64,000 nt of DNA from Bubalus kerabau (lineage: Eukaryota; Chordata; Mammalia; Artiodactyla; Bovidae), in assembly GCF_029407905.1 (NCBI RefSeq), contig NC_073627.1, forward strand, positions 48,105,001 through 48,169,000. Reading direction: 5' to 3'. Positions 20,159 through 30,383 of the stretch are shown piece by piece. Position 1 is the first letter of the stretch. Each line of letters begins with the position of its first letter. A model generated the notes under the pieces. The model had not been told where the DNA came from. It was given only the letters and a program-made list of their open reading frames with translations, and made no database searches. The position numbers and the translations under genes were made by a program.

Positions 20159-21483
20159 CAGTTCAGTTCAGTCACTCAGTCATGTCCGACCCTTTGCAAC
20201 CCCATGAACCACAGTATGCCAGGCCTCCCTGTCCATCACCAACTCCCAGAGTCCACCCAAACCCATGTCCATTGTGTCCGTGATGCCATCCAACTCTCTC
20301 ATCCTTTGTTGCCCCCTTCTCCTCCTGCCCTCAATCTTTCCCAGCTCCAGGGTCTTTTCAAATGAATCAGCTCTCTGCATCAGGTGGCCAAAGTATTGGA
20401 GTTTCAGCTTCAACATCAGTCCCTCCAATGAACACCCGGGACTGATCTCCTTTAGGAGGGACAGGTTGGATCCACTTGCAGTCCAAGGGACTCTCAAGAG
20501 TCTTCTCCAACACCACAGTTCAAAACCGTCAATTCTTCAGCGCTCAGCCTTCTTTATAGTCCAACTCTCACATCCATACATGACCACTGGAAAAACCATA
20601 GCCTTGACTAGATGGACCTTTGTTGGCAAAGTAACGTCTCTGCTTTTTAATACGCTGTCTAGGTTGGTCATAACTTTTCTTCCAAGGAGTGTCTTTTAAT
20701 TTCATGGCTGCAGTCATCATCTGCAGTGATTTTGGAGCCCAGAAAAATAAAGTCAGCCACTGTTTCCACTGTTTCCCCATCTATTTCCCATGAAGTGATG
20801 GGACCAGAAGCCATGGTCTTAATTTTCTGAATGTTGAGCTTTAAACCAACTTTTTCACTCTCCTCTTTCACTTTCATCAAGAGGCTTTTTAGTTCCTCTT
20901 CACTTTCTGCCATAAGGGTGGTGTCATCTGCATATCTGAGGTTATTGATATTTCTCCCGGCAATCTTGATTCCAGCTTGTGCTTCTTCTAGCCCAGCGTT
21001 TCTCATGATGTACTCTGTATAGAAGTTAAATAAGCAAGGTGACAATACACAGCATTGACATACTCCTTTCCCTATTTGGAACCACTCTGCTGTTCCATGT
21101 CCAGTTCTAACTGTTGCTTCCTAACCTGTATACAGATTTGTCAAGAGGCAGGTCAGGTGGTCTGGTATTCACATCTCTTTCAGAATTTTCCACAGTTTAT
21201 TGTGATCTACATAGTCAAAGACTTTGGCATAGTCAATAAAGCAGAAATAGATGTTTTTCTGGAACTCTCTTCCTTTTTCCATGATCCAGCAGATGTTGGC
21301 AATTTGATCTCTAGTTCCTCTGCCTTTTCTAAAACCAGCTTGAACATCTGGAAGTTCACGGTTCTTGTATTGCTGAAGCCTGGCTTGGAGAATTTTGAGC
21401 ATTATTTTATTAGTGTGTGAGATGAGTGCAATTGCGCAGTAGTTTGAGCATTTTTTGGCATTACCTTTCTTTGGGATTGGATG
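20159..21483 (-). mobile_element. BovB LINE, 1.3 kb 3' part
   Basis: Antisense BovB from its TTCAGT-repeat terminus through the C-terminal region (read on the minus strand as 'LKLKLQYFGHLM', 'GQQRMRELDGITD', 'VMDREAWHTVVHG') into the reverse-transcriptase palm. It is 5'-truncated within the RT coding region and carries frameshifts. Confidence 0.95.
20668..21045 (-). pseudogene. BovB reverse-transcriptase fragment (YADD)
   Basis: A 125-codon frame encodes the C-terminal half of the RT palm. The catalytic YADD box is coded by 20934-20923, preceded by 'GIKIAGRNINNLR' and followed by 'ESEEELKSLLMKVKEESEK'. A second frame upstream (21169-21591) holds the first catalytic-Asp region 'FIDYAKVFDYVDH'. 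The two are in different frames, so no complete enzyme is encoded. Confidence 0.9.
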
Positions 21484-21689
21484 CTCAGACACAAATAGGA
21501 ATGAAGTACAAATACATGTTATAACATAGATGTTCCTTGAAATCGACATGCTAAGTGAAAGAATCCAGGTATATGGTATGATTCTGTTCATATGAAATGT
21601 CAGGATTAGGCAAATCTATGAAGATGCCATGCAGATTAGTGGTTGCCTAGAGCTACAGGTGAGGGGCTGTGGGGATGCCGTTGTTAACA

Positions 21690-22110
21690 GTGCATCCCTG
21701 GAGCTGGGCCCTCCTGGATTTAATCCCAGCCATGCTGCCCTCCAGCTGTATGACTCTGAGCATGCTACTGATGGCCTGGTTGTGCCTCAGTTCCCTCCTC
21801 TCTAAAATGATCAGGACTATACCTATGTTTCCCATGTGGCACTAGTGGTAAAGAACCCACCTGCCAACACAGGAGACATGAGACTCAGGTTGGATCCCTG
21901 GGTTGGAAGATCCCCTGGAGGAGGGCATGGCAACCCACTCCAGTATTCTTGCCTGGAGAATCCCATGGACAGAGGAGCCTGGTGGGCTACAGTCCAGTAG
22001 GGTGCAAAGAGTTGGACACAACTGAAGCGACTTAGCAAGCACGCCTACCTATGTCACTGTGAGATGCAGTGAGTCAACACATGCAACATTCTCAGAGCAG
22101 CACTGTCGCT
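21690..22110 (+). mobile_element. MIR SINE split by a Bov-tA
   Basis: Sense MIR from 'ggagctgggccctcctggat' to 'cagttccctcctctctaaaa' resumes after the SINE with 'cactgtgagatgcagtgag' and 'aacacatgcaacattctca', the usual 3' part of the family. Confidence 0.75.
21828..22045 (+). mobile_element. Bov-tA SINE with 8 bp duplication
   Basis: It carries the 'cactagtggtaaagaaccca' head variant and a full BovB-derived body ending 'ctgaagcgacttagcaagc'. TACCTATG is found at 21820-21827 and 22046-22053. Confidence 0.93.
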
Positions 22111-23604
22111 GTGTTTTGAGAATCAGGGCTGGCCCTCGCCAAAGGGTGTCGGGGGAGGCACTATGCCTTGTGGTTGATGAGTCCCTGAGGAGTCCCTGCC
22201 CCTGCTGGGCTGCTTTTCCTCCAGTGTGAGCCGTGGGAGTCCATGATCAAGTGCAGTGACAATCCCCGCCTCTCCCACCCAGGCTCCCTTCAGGCTCTCC
22301 CAGATACATCCCAGGCCTGGGGCTCAAGGTGACTTCTAAACACACCCCCTGGGAGGACTGAGCTCCCTCGGGTCCTGGCAGGAGGGCCTCCAGGGATGAG
22401 ATGCTTCCTGAGGTCGGGGGACTCTGTCAGGCTCAGCCAGGGTCAGGCTGCAGCAAGTCACCACCTTGGGATAATTAAAAGCACACTTCACATGGCAACT
22501 ATTCTGGGCAACACTTGAAGAAAGAACACTGGTCGATGCTAATTGACTGCAGCAAGGCAGCAGAGTGCCCAGTCACATCCCTTCCAGTATCTCCCCAGTG
22601 CTAACCCAGCCTCCTTCCTGCCTGCTGAGGCTGACCTGCTGACTTTCTGAGTTTTCAGGATGGATGATATGGGAGCAGACCCCGTGGGCAGGGAGGAGCT
22701 GGGAAGGGGGCAGGGGTGTGTGGTGATGCTTCTCCCTGATGCACACTTGTCTCATTCAGGATTAGGACAGGTCCACCCCCCACCCCTTCCATCCTAGTGT
22801 AGAGGTGTTTTCTCACAAGGCAGCCTTCTCAGTAAGCTAGGAGCTTCTGTGTTCTCAGAGCCCTCAGAGGGAGAGGACTCAGCTGCCTGAATGATGGGGG
22901 GAGGCAGGGAAAGATGGCCACGGGAAAGAGGGAGGCTGATGAATTATGCATGGCTGGAGGTGATGGTAAACATCCCTGGATGGCTCTGATGAGCTGATGG
23001 CAGACAGGCTGGCGGCAAGGGAGAGCGGGACGCTGAGTCACAGCAAAGGGGGTGATTAGTCTGTCAGCCGTACCCACCTCTGGGTGTGGTGTGGTATCGG
23101 GGCTGAGTCATGTTCTGCAGGAAGAGAGTGAGGCACGTGGACCCCAGAAGGATCAGGGAGGGAGCATATGTTTCTGATGAGCGATGCTGTTTGGAGATCC
23201 CGCCTCCCCTCCTACCTTCAGGCTTAGTCCCCCTCCCCAGTATCCCTAGAAATTATCCACCCTGGACCAGCCAGCCAGATCTCAGCCGGAAGAGATAGGA
23301 CTCCTCTCTCCTCAGCCAGGAGGGGATGCAGGTAGTCTTCCATTGCTTCTTGTGTGTCTGACTTCTCTCATGGGTGGCCTTGAAGCCCAGCCTGGGAAAT
23401 CTTGGAGCTGGGCCTGAAGTCAGGAGTGGGACTGATTGACAGCATATCACGGAGCACCAAGCCATGGAGACGAGAGATGGAGGGAAGCCTAGACCCCACA
23501 GACAGCTGGAACCAAGGGTCAGTATGAGCGGGCCTGGCAGGGAGATATGAAGGGAGATAAGAATGCAACCAGAGACACCAATGGAAGGGTGGATGGATGG
23601 GTTC
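22111..23604. other. Single-copy DNA, 1.5 kb
   Basis: No transposon is recognised. Base composition is mildly GC-rich without a CpG island. The interval 22440-22560 (with GGATAATTAAAAG and GCTAATTGACTGCAG) is the part that most resembles a conserved non-coding element. No exon could be supported. Confidence 0.4.
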
Positions 23605-23668
23605 ACTCATTCATTCATTAACTGGCACAAACTTATTGAGCACTGCTACATAACAGGCACATACCACT

Positions 23669-25190
23669 CACCTAGAGCCAGCCATCCTGGAATGTGAAGT
23701 CAAGTGGGCCTTAGGAAGAATCACTATGAATAAAGCTAGTGGAGGTGATGGAATTCCAGTTGAGCTATTTCAAATCCTGAAAGATGATGCTGTGAAAGTG
23801 CTAAACTCAATGCTAGCTAATTTGGAAAACTCAGCAGTGGCCACAGCACTGGAAAAGGTCAGTTTTCATTCCAATCCCAAAGAAAAGCAATGCCTAAGAA
23901 TGCTCAAACTACTGCACAATTGCACTCATCTCACACACTAGTAAAGTAATGCTCAAAATTATCCAAGCCAGGCTTCAACAGTACGTAAACTGAGAACTTT
24001 CAGATGTTCAAGCTGATTTTAGAAAAGGCAGAGGAACCAGAGATCAAATTGCCAACATCTGTTGGATCATTGAAAAAGCAAGAGATTTTCAGAAAAACAT
24101 CTATTTCTGCTTTACTGACTATGCCAGAGGCTTTGACTATGTGGATCACAACAAACTGTGAAAAATTCTTAAAGAGATGTGAATACCAGACCACCTGACC
24201 TGCCTCTTGAGAAATCTGTATACAGGTCAGGAAGCAACAGTTAGAACTGGACATGGAACAGCAGACTGGTTCCAAATAGGGAAAGGAGTACGTCAAAGCT
24301 GTATATTGTCACCTTGCTTATTTAACTTATATGCAGAGTACATCATGAAAAATGCTGGGCTGGATGAAGCACAAGCTGGAATCAAGATTGCTGGAAGAAA
24401 TATCAATAACCTCAGATATGCAGATGACACTGCCCTTACGGCAGAAAGTGAAGAGGAACTAAAAAGCCTCTTGATGAAAGTGAAAGAGGAGAGTGAAAAA
24501 GTTGGCTTAAAACTCAACATTCAGAAAATTAAGATCATGGCATATCATCCCATCACTTTATGGAAAATAGATGGGGAAACAATGGAAACAGTGAGAGACT
24601 TTATTTTTGGGGCTCCAATATCACTGCAGATGGTGATTTCAGCCATGAAATTAAAAGACACTTGCTCCTTGGAAGAAAAGTTATGACCAACCTAGACAGC
24701 ATATTAAAAAGCAGAGACATTACTTTGCCAACAAAGGTCTGTCTAGTTAAAGCTATGGTTTTTCCAGTAGTCATGTATGGATGTGAGATTTGGACTATAA
24801 AGAAAGCTGAGCGCTGAAGAATTGGTGTTTTTGAACTGTGGTGTTGGAAAAGACTCTTGAGAGTTCTTGGATTGCAAGAAGATCCAACCAGTCCATCCTA
24901 AAGGAAATCAGTCCTGAATATTCATTGGAAGGAGTGATGCTGAAGCTGAAACTCCAATACTTTGGCCACCTGATGGGAAGAACTGACTCACTGCAAAAGA
25001 CCCCAAAGCTGGGAAAGATTGAAGGTGGGAGGAGAAGGGGACGACAGAGGAAGAGATGGTTGGATGGCATCACCAACTCAATGGACATGAGTTTAAGCAA
25101 AGTCCGGGAGTTGGTGATGGACAGGGAAGCCTGGCATACTGTAGTCCATGGGGTCGTAAAGAGTCAGACACGACTGAGCGACTGATCTGA
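23669..25190 (+). mobile_element. BovB LINE, 1.5 kb 3' part
   Basis: Sense BovB from 'cctagagccagccatcctgg' through the RT domain, C-terminal region and the complete 3' end 'cgactgagcgactgatctga'. In-frame stops replace Gly or Trp codons (for example near 24156 and 24180) and frameshifts occur, so it is dead. It is truncated upstream of RT and has no endonuclease. Confidence 0.95.
24207..24686 (+). pseudogene. BovB reverse-transcriptase fragment (YADD)
   Basis: A 159-codon frame covers the RT palm and thumb: 'GHGTADWFQIGKGVRQSCIL', then the catalytic YADD box at 24417-24428 and 'ESEEELKSLLMKVKEESEK'. The frame ends by a frameshift at a deleted base near 24608. It is the longest intact RT stretch in the window. 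Confidence 0.9.
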
Positions 25191-25315
25191 ATATACCAGG
25201 CAATCCTCCTTATATGTTGGGAATACAGGGATCACCAAGATGGTCCAGATACCTATCCTCATGGGACAGTTTGGTGGGGACCAAAAAAAAAAAAAATCAG
25301 GTAAGCACTGGACAT

Positions 25316-25461
25316 CCATACTTCCAACATCTGATGCAAAGAGCTAAGTCATGGGAAAAGCCCCTGATGCTAGAAAAGATTGAAGGTGAAAGGATAAGGG
25401 GGTGGCAGAGGAAGAGATGGTTAGATAGCATCACCGACTCACTGGACATGCGTTTGAGTAG
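25316..25461 (+). mobile_element. BovB fragment
   Basis: Short sense piece from 'catacttccaacatctgatg' to 'acatgcgtttgagtagtgag'. It lacks the terminal repeats, so it is probably a deletion remnant. An A14 run lies just upstream at about 25287-25300. Confidence 0.8.
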
Positions 25462-26219
25462 TGAGCTTGGTGGTGTGAGAAGACCACCTTGGGTAGGAGA
25501 CCTCAGAGCTGGTACTTGGACATGGGAACCTGGGGGACAGGGCGCAGGAAGGGCCCAAGGCAGGGAAAAGCTCCCATATTCAGAGCCCCAGGAGGGCTGT
25601 TGTGGCTTGAATAATGAGGGAGGAGGTGGGGTGGGAGCCGGAAGGGGGCCAGGTCACACAGGGCATGGTGCAGAAGAGACTGGATTTCCAGTGCTGTGCA
25701 AAGCTGTGGATAATCTTTGTGAGGGTAAATCCCAGGAAAGTGGCTGCTGTGGACATGTTCGCCACTCTGCTTTGCCACTCTGGCCCTCTCTGAAGGCTGG
25801 AGGCACAATGCTTGGTCTTGATAGGCAGTCCTTACCCAGAGCCTGCAGGCTAGCCTCCAAGCTGTAGGAGCATCAAAACACTTGAAGACAGGATAAGAGG
25901 AATGTTTACAAAGCACAAATTCTCATCACAGTGGAGATAAGTAGAATTCAGAGTTAAAAAACATGAAAGTGGTAGGATTTGACTCTGACTCAGAGCCCAT
26001 GATCTTAACTGTTTGTCTGCACTTGAAAGAACTGGAGGGTGTAGTTAAGACCCCGTATTTCAACTTCAGAATCTGACCTGTGATGAAACAGCTGGCTGGT
26101 GGCTGAACAGAGCTAGGACTGAGGCAGAGACCTTCTGCCTTGAGGTTTGGGACTTTCCCACTCTGCTCTTGACAGGCTCCTGGGGCAGTAGAAAAGGGAG
26201 GATTTGGGATCCTTCCCAT
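25462..26219. other. Single-copy DNA
   Basis: Mostly unassigned. A weak reverse MIR-like fragment lies near 25960-26020. Several long open frames overlap each other on both strands and show no domain. Confidence 0.4.
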
Positions 26220-26370
26220 GTCATGACTTAATACTGGGTGACCTTGGACAGGTTTCCTTGCTTCTCTAAGCCTCAGATCCTTATCCGTAAAGTGGGGTAT
26301 TAGAATCAATTTCAGTCTTACAAAGGATTGCTGTAAAGATTAAAAGGAGTAATGCCATATGCAAAAACAT
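26220..26370 (+). mobile_element. MIR SINE
   Basis: Sense MIR: 'gggtgaccttggacaggttt', 'cttctctaagcctcagatcc', 'taaagtggggtatta', 'gattgctgtaaagatt'. Well preserved. Confidence 0.8.
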
Positions 26371-26940
26371 CTGAGGCTGTTTTTGAAGCCTCAAGCAGAG
26401 TTGAGGTTCAGACCCAGGAACCAGTGCCTCCCAAGGCTGAGAATTCTGTGTGTCTATGACCGCATCCAGAAGCAGATGACCCAAACTCCTCTTTTGGGAA
26501 AGTGTAGTCTGGGGCTCTGATCCCCTCCCGCAAGCCTCCAGCCTCCAGCACGTGGGAGAGAGAGCCTCAGATCTATATCTTAGCTGGGCAGCTGGATGGC
26601 CCGACTCTGACCGGTTATTGCCTTCCTCTTTCAAGATGGCCCTGCTTTCAGTCTTTCTCACCTCACAAGATTTCCCAGTCACTGGTCTGGAGACCAGGGC
26701 TTTAGCCCCATGTCTTCGGGTTTGACATCATCTAGGTTGTAACCTCAATCACCTTGCACTTGACTTTGCCCCTCCCCCTAGGATTTGACTGACAGAAGCA
26801 TCTAGAGATGTCCAGATGATAGGAGAAAATGCTGTGTCTGCCAGAGTTGGCTGGACCCTACTTCTTTCAAAACCCCTCACAACGTACACTATACCCTTCT
26901 GACCACATGAGGAGGAGGAATGGAAGGATCTTCAATCTCT
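26371..26940. other. Single-copy DNA
   Basis: No repeat or exon is recognised. A 133-codon minus-strand frame (26281-26682) runs through the MIR and is judged chance. Confidence 0.4.
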
Positions 26941-26944
26941 TATT

Positions 26945-27110
26945 TCAGATACAGTTGCCAGATGAAATACAGGACGCTGTTAAATTCGAATTTCAGAGAA
27001 GCAACACATTTTCAGCGAAAGTGTATCCCAAATATTGCAGGGAATATAAAAACTAAAAGTCAATCTGTTGTTTATCTGAAATTTAATTGGGTGTTCTCTA
27101 ATTTCATTTG
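26945..27110. mobile_element. Ancient palindromic DNA transposon (miniature)
   Basis: The halves mirror each other: 'aattcgaatttcagagaagc' on the left answers 'tgtttatctgaaatttaatt' on the right. 'atcccaaatattgcaggga' sits near the middle. This matches a mammal-wide palindromic miniature element; I cannot name it securely. Confidence 0.55.
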
Positions 27111-27436
27111 CTAAACCAAGTGGTCTTAGTTTGCAGTCAACCATCCTTCCCACCATGGGCCCCTCTTGAACCTCAGTTCTGAAAATGGCTTAACCTGGTC
27201 TGGGACTCGGCCTTGAACCCCTTGTACCCAGACACCGCTGATAGATGTGTCCCCATTCTCCTGTGGCTGACCCTCATCATGACAACCTCCTTCCTAGTGT
27301 CCCAGGCTCCCTGACTTCCTAAGTCTCCTGCTGTTTCACGGGCACAGTCTTCCTCCACCTCTTTGCTGGCCACAGACTTCCCTCAGGCCAGCCTTCTGAT
27401 GGTCAATACTTCTGAATGGGGGGCAGGTAGTTTGGG
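27111..27436. other. Single-copy DNA
   Basis: No family or exon is recognised between the palindromic element and the tandem SINE. Confidence 0.4.
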
Positions 27437-27757
27437 GGCTTCCCTGATAGCTCAGTTGGTAAAGAATCCACTTGTAATGCAGGAGAGCCCGGTTCGATTC
27501 CTGGGTCAGGAAGATCCACTGAAGAAGGGATAGGCTACCCACTCCAGTATTCTTTGCCTTCCCTTGTGGCTCAGCTGGTAAAGAATCTGTCTGCAATGCG
27601 GGAGACCTGGGTTCGATCTCTGGGTTGGGAAGATCCCCTGGAGAAGGGAAAGGATACCCCCCTCCAGTATTCTGGCCTGGAGAATTCTAAGGACTGAATA
27701 GTCCATGGGGTCACAAAAAGTCCGACATGGCTGAGCGACTTTTACTTCACTTCACCA
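27437..27757 (+). mobile_element. Tandem Bov-tA SINEs (partial plus complete)
   Basis: A first unit (27437-27555) has the head and half of the body, ending at 'ccagtattcttt'. A second, complete unit follows at once ('gccttcccttgtggctcag' to 'ctgagcgacttttacttc'). Both units have their own B-box-like 'ggttcgat' motif. Confidence 0.92.
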
Positions 27758-27867
27758 GCACCTTGCTCCCCACTGCCTGAAGTTCCCTCTGGTGAAAGTC
27801 ATCTACTGCTAGTCAGCACACACTCTTTATTTTGTTTTTGGTTTTTGCTTTTAAATTTCAGATTTTA

Positions 27868-27997
27868 TATATATAGTTTTGGTCTGTGTGGCACAGCAGG
27901 TGGGATCTTAGCCCCCTGACCAGGGATTGAACCCCATGCCCCTTGCATCGGAAGTGTGTGTGGAGTTTTAACAACTGGACCATCAGGGACGTCCCAG
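27868..27997 (-). mobile_element. CHR-type SINE
   Basis: Antisense head: 'ccaggggattgaa'-like 'gaccagggattgaacccc', then 'caactggaccatcaggga' and 'cgtcccag'. T-rich sequence at its left (27818-27870) corresponds to its A-rich tail region. Confidence 0.88.
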
Positions 27998-28123
27998 CAC
28001 ATGCTGTTTGGACAGCTTGTCCTCCCTGTCTTACCAGGGAGAACACCTGTTACTAGTCTTGCCCCTTCTTCCCGGTGGTGCTCCAGTCTTGTTAAAAATA
28101 ACTGCCCTTCCCTATGGAACACA

Positions 28124-28380
28124 GGGCTTCCCAGGCGGCACTAGTGGTAAAGAACCTGCCTGCCAATGCAGGAGACATAAGAGGTGTGAGTTTGATCCCT
28201 GGATCAGGAAGATCTCCTGGAGTAGGAAATGGCAACCCACTCTAGTATTCTTGCCTGGAGAATGGCCATGGACAGATGAGCCTGGTGGGCTACAGTCCAC
28301 AGGGTTGCAAAGAGTCAGACACGACTCAAGCCACTTAGCACGCAAGTACATACTAAGTCCCTTAGGAAAAAAAAAAAAAG
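28124..28380 (+). mobile_element. Bov-tA SINE with A tail and 15 bp duplication
   Basis: The head variant 'gcttcccaggcggcactagt', a full body and an A13 tail are present. TCCCTATGGAACACA at 28109-28123 is repeated at 28381-28395 with one change. Confidence 0.95.
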
Positions 28381-29772
28381 TCCCTATGGAAAACATTATG
28401 GAAGCTTCTTAAAAATTTGAAAATAGAATTACTATATGATCCAGAAATCCCTCTCCTGGGACTATACCTGGAGAAAACCATCATATGAAAAGATATGCAC
28501 ACTCCCATAGCAGCACTATTCACAATCGCCAAGACATAGAAGCAACCTAAGTGTCCATTGACAGATGAATGGATAAAGAAGATGCAGTGTGTGTGTGTGT
28601 ATACAATACAATTGGATATCACCCACAATAAAAGAATAATGCCATTTACAGCTACATGGATGGACCTAGAGATTATCATAGTGACTGAAGTCAGCCAGAA
28701 AGAGACAGGTATCATATGATATCACTTATATGATAGGAGGAGAGTGAAAGAGTCAGCTTAAAACTAAATCTTAAAAAACTAAGATCATAGCATTGAGCCC
28801 CATTACTTCATGGCAAATAGAAGGGGAAAAGGTGGAAGCAGTGACAGATTTCCTCTTCTTGGGCTCTAAAATCACTGCAGATGATGACTGCAGCCATGAG
28901 ATCAGAAGATGATTGCTTCTTGGCAGGAAAGCTATGAAAAACCTAGGAAGTGGGTTGAAAAGCAGAGATATTACTCCACTGATAAAGCTCCTATAGTCAA
29001 GGCTATGGTCTTACCAGTGGTCACATATGGTTGTGAGAGCTGGACCATAAAGAAGGCAGAGCACCAAAGAATTGATGCCTTTGAACTATGGTGCTGGAGA
29101 AGACTCCTGAAAGTCCCTTGAATAGCAGGGAGATATAACCAGTCAACCGTAAGGGAAATCAACTCTGAATACTCATTGGAAGGACTGATGCTGAAGCTGA
29201 AACTCCAGTATTTTGGTCATCTGATGTAAACAGCTGAGTCATTAGAAAAGTCCCTGATGCTGGCAAAGATTGAGGGCAGAATAAGAGGGTGTCAGAGGAT
29301 GAGATGGTTGAATGGCATCACTGATGCAATGTACATGAACTTGGGCAAACTTCAGGAGATGGTGAGCGACAGGGAGGCCTGGCGTGCTGCAGGCCTTGAG
29401 GCCACAAAGAGTCAGACAAGACTGGGCAACTGGACACCAACAACAATCATTTATATGTGGAATCTAAAAACAAAAAAAACAATTCAAGTAAACTCATGTA
29501 CAAAACAGAATGTACTCATAAACATAGAAAACAAACTTATGGTTACCAAAGGGGAAAGGGGGGAGGGATAAATGAGGACTTTGGGATTAATTGATACACA
29601 CTACTATGTATAAAATAGATAACCAAAAAGGACTTAGTTTCAGAGCACAGGAGAACTATATTCAGTATCTTGTAATAACCTACAATGGAAAAGAATCTGA
29701 AAAAGAATATAACTGAATCACTGAAACTAGCATAACATTGTGAATTAAATACACTTCAATAAAAAAAAAAAA
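28381..29772 (+). mobile_element. L1 LINE 3' end split by BovB
   Basis: ORF2 3' sequence (28381-28732: 'caatcgccaagacatagaag', 'gatgaatggataaagaag') and 3' UTR (29446-29772: 'atatgtggaatctaaaaa', 'ttgatacacactactatgta') end in an A12 run. The BovB at 28733-29445 separates them at 'cacttatatg'. Confidence 0.9.
28733..29445 (+). mobile_element. BovB LINE 3' part with target duplication
   Basis: Sense BovB from the RT thumb ('gaggagagtgaaagagtcag') to the 3' end 'ggcaactggacaccaacaac'. The 12 bp ATCACTTATATG at 28721-28732 is repeated as ATCATTTATATG at 29446-29457. Frames are broken by several stops. Confidence 0.95.
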
Positions 29773-29824
29773 TTACTGTCTCCCTCCCTCTTAACCTATG
29801 CCAAGCTCTGATGACAGTCGATCT

Positions 29825-29945
29825 TTGAACTCCAAGAGGGCAGGGACTACATGCTTGAGCCCATATCTGTTATATTCTCCATACCTAACAGCAATAGTCC
29901 CGTAGTACACGCTTAGTAAATATTTGTTGAGTAAATGAAAATAGA
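29825..29945 (+). mobile_element. L2 3' end
   Basis: Sense L2 terminus: 'gaactccaagagggcaggga', 'acgcttagtaaatatttgtt', 'gagtaaatgaa'. Good preservation of the L2 signature. Confidence 0.75.
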
Positions 29946-30155
29946 GAAAACAGGAAACCAAGGCTCTGAGGACAGTTGGACTTTCAATTATTACTATGAT
30001 TTTTACAAAGAGAAATATTTCTGAGAGGCAACAGAGATTTCCAGAGTGCTCTTGGCTCATTTCTCCGGGATCACCAGCCCATGGTTCTCTCACCACAGGT
30101 ATTTTTCATTACCATGTATGTAAGGACGTATAAAGTATGTGATTCCTTTGGCAAT

Positions 30156-30370
30156 GGGCTTCCCTGGTAGTTCAGATGGTAAAGCGTCTGCCTGCAATGT
30201 GGGAGACCTGGGTTCGATCCCCGGGTCAGGAAGATCCCCTGGAGAAGGAAATGGCAACCCACTCCAGTATTCTTGCCTGGAGAATTCCATGGATGGAGCA
30301 CCCTGGTGGGCTATAGTCCATGGGGTTGCAAAGAGTTGGACACGACTGAGCGACTTCACTTTCACTTTCT
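30156..30370 (+). mobile_element. Bov-tA SINE with perfect 13 bp duplication
   Basis: Complete element from 'gggcttccctggtagttcag' to 'gagcgacttcactttcactt', close to the family pattern. TTCCTTTGGCAAT occurs at 30143-30155 and 30371-30383 without mismatch, pointing to a comparatively young insertion. Confidence 0.97.
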
Positions 30371-30383
30371 TTCCTTTGGCAAT

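Larger units (their letters stand above)
18962..21660 (+). mobile_element. L1 LINE (ORF2 3' part), split by three insertions
   Basis: Collinear L1 ORF2 sequence is seen at 18962-19264, 19424-19950 and 21484-21660. The last piece resumes with 'caaataggaatgaagtac', exactly where the second piece stops at 'caatggaatactgt'. A Bov-tA (19265-19423) and an adjacent Bov-tA plus BovB (19951-21483) account for the gaps. The reading frame is destroyed. Confidence 0.85.
23605..25290 (-). mobile_element. L2 LINE split by BovB
   Basis: The left piece (23605-23668) reads 'cattcattaactggcacaaac', 'ttattgagcactgctacata'; the right piece (25191-25290) reads 'gggaatacagggatcaccaa', 'atcctcatgggacagt'. Removing the BovB restores the L2 order. 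Confidence 0.65.

Noticed and set aside
20668..21591. An intact functional BovB reverse transcriptase
   Set aside because: The YADD part and the first catalytic-Asp part lie in different frames and the element is truncated before the endonuclease.
25214..25867. 217-codon open frame
   Set aside because: It runs from L2 remnant through an A14 tract and a BovB fragment into single-copy DNA, has no domain, and competes with frames on the other strand.
30156..30240. tRNA-like A/B boxes in this and other Bov-tA/CHR heads
   Set aside because: These are the tRNA-derived heads of SINEs, repeated many times in the window; none folds as an independent tRNA gene.
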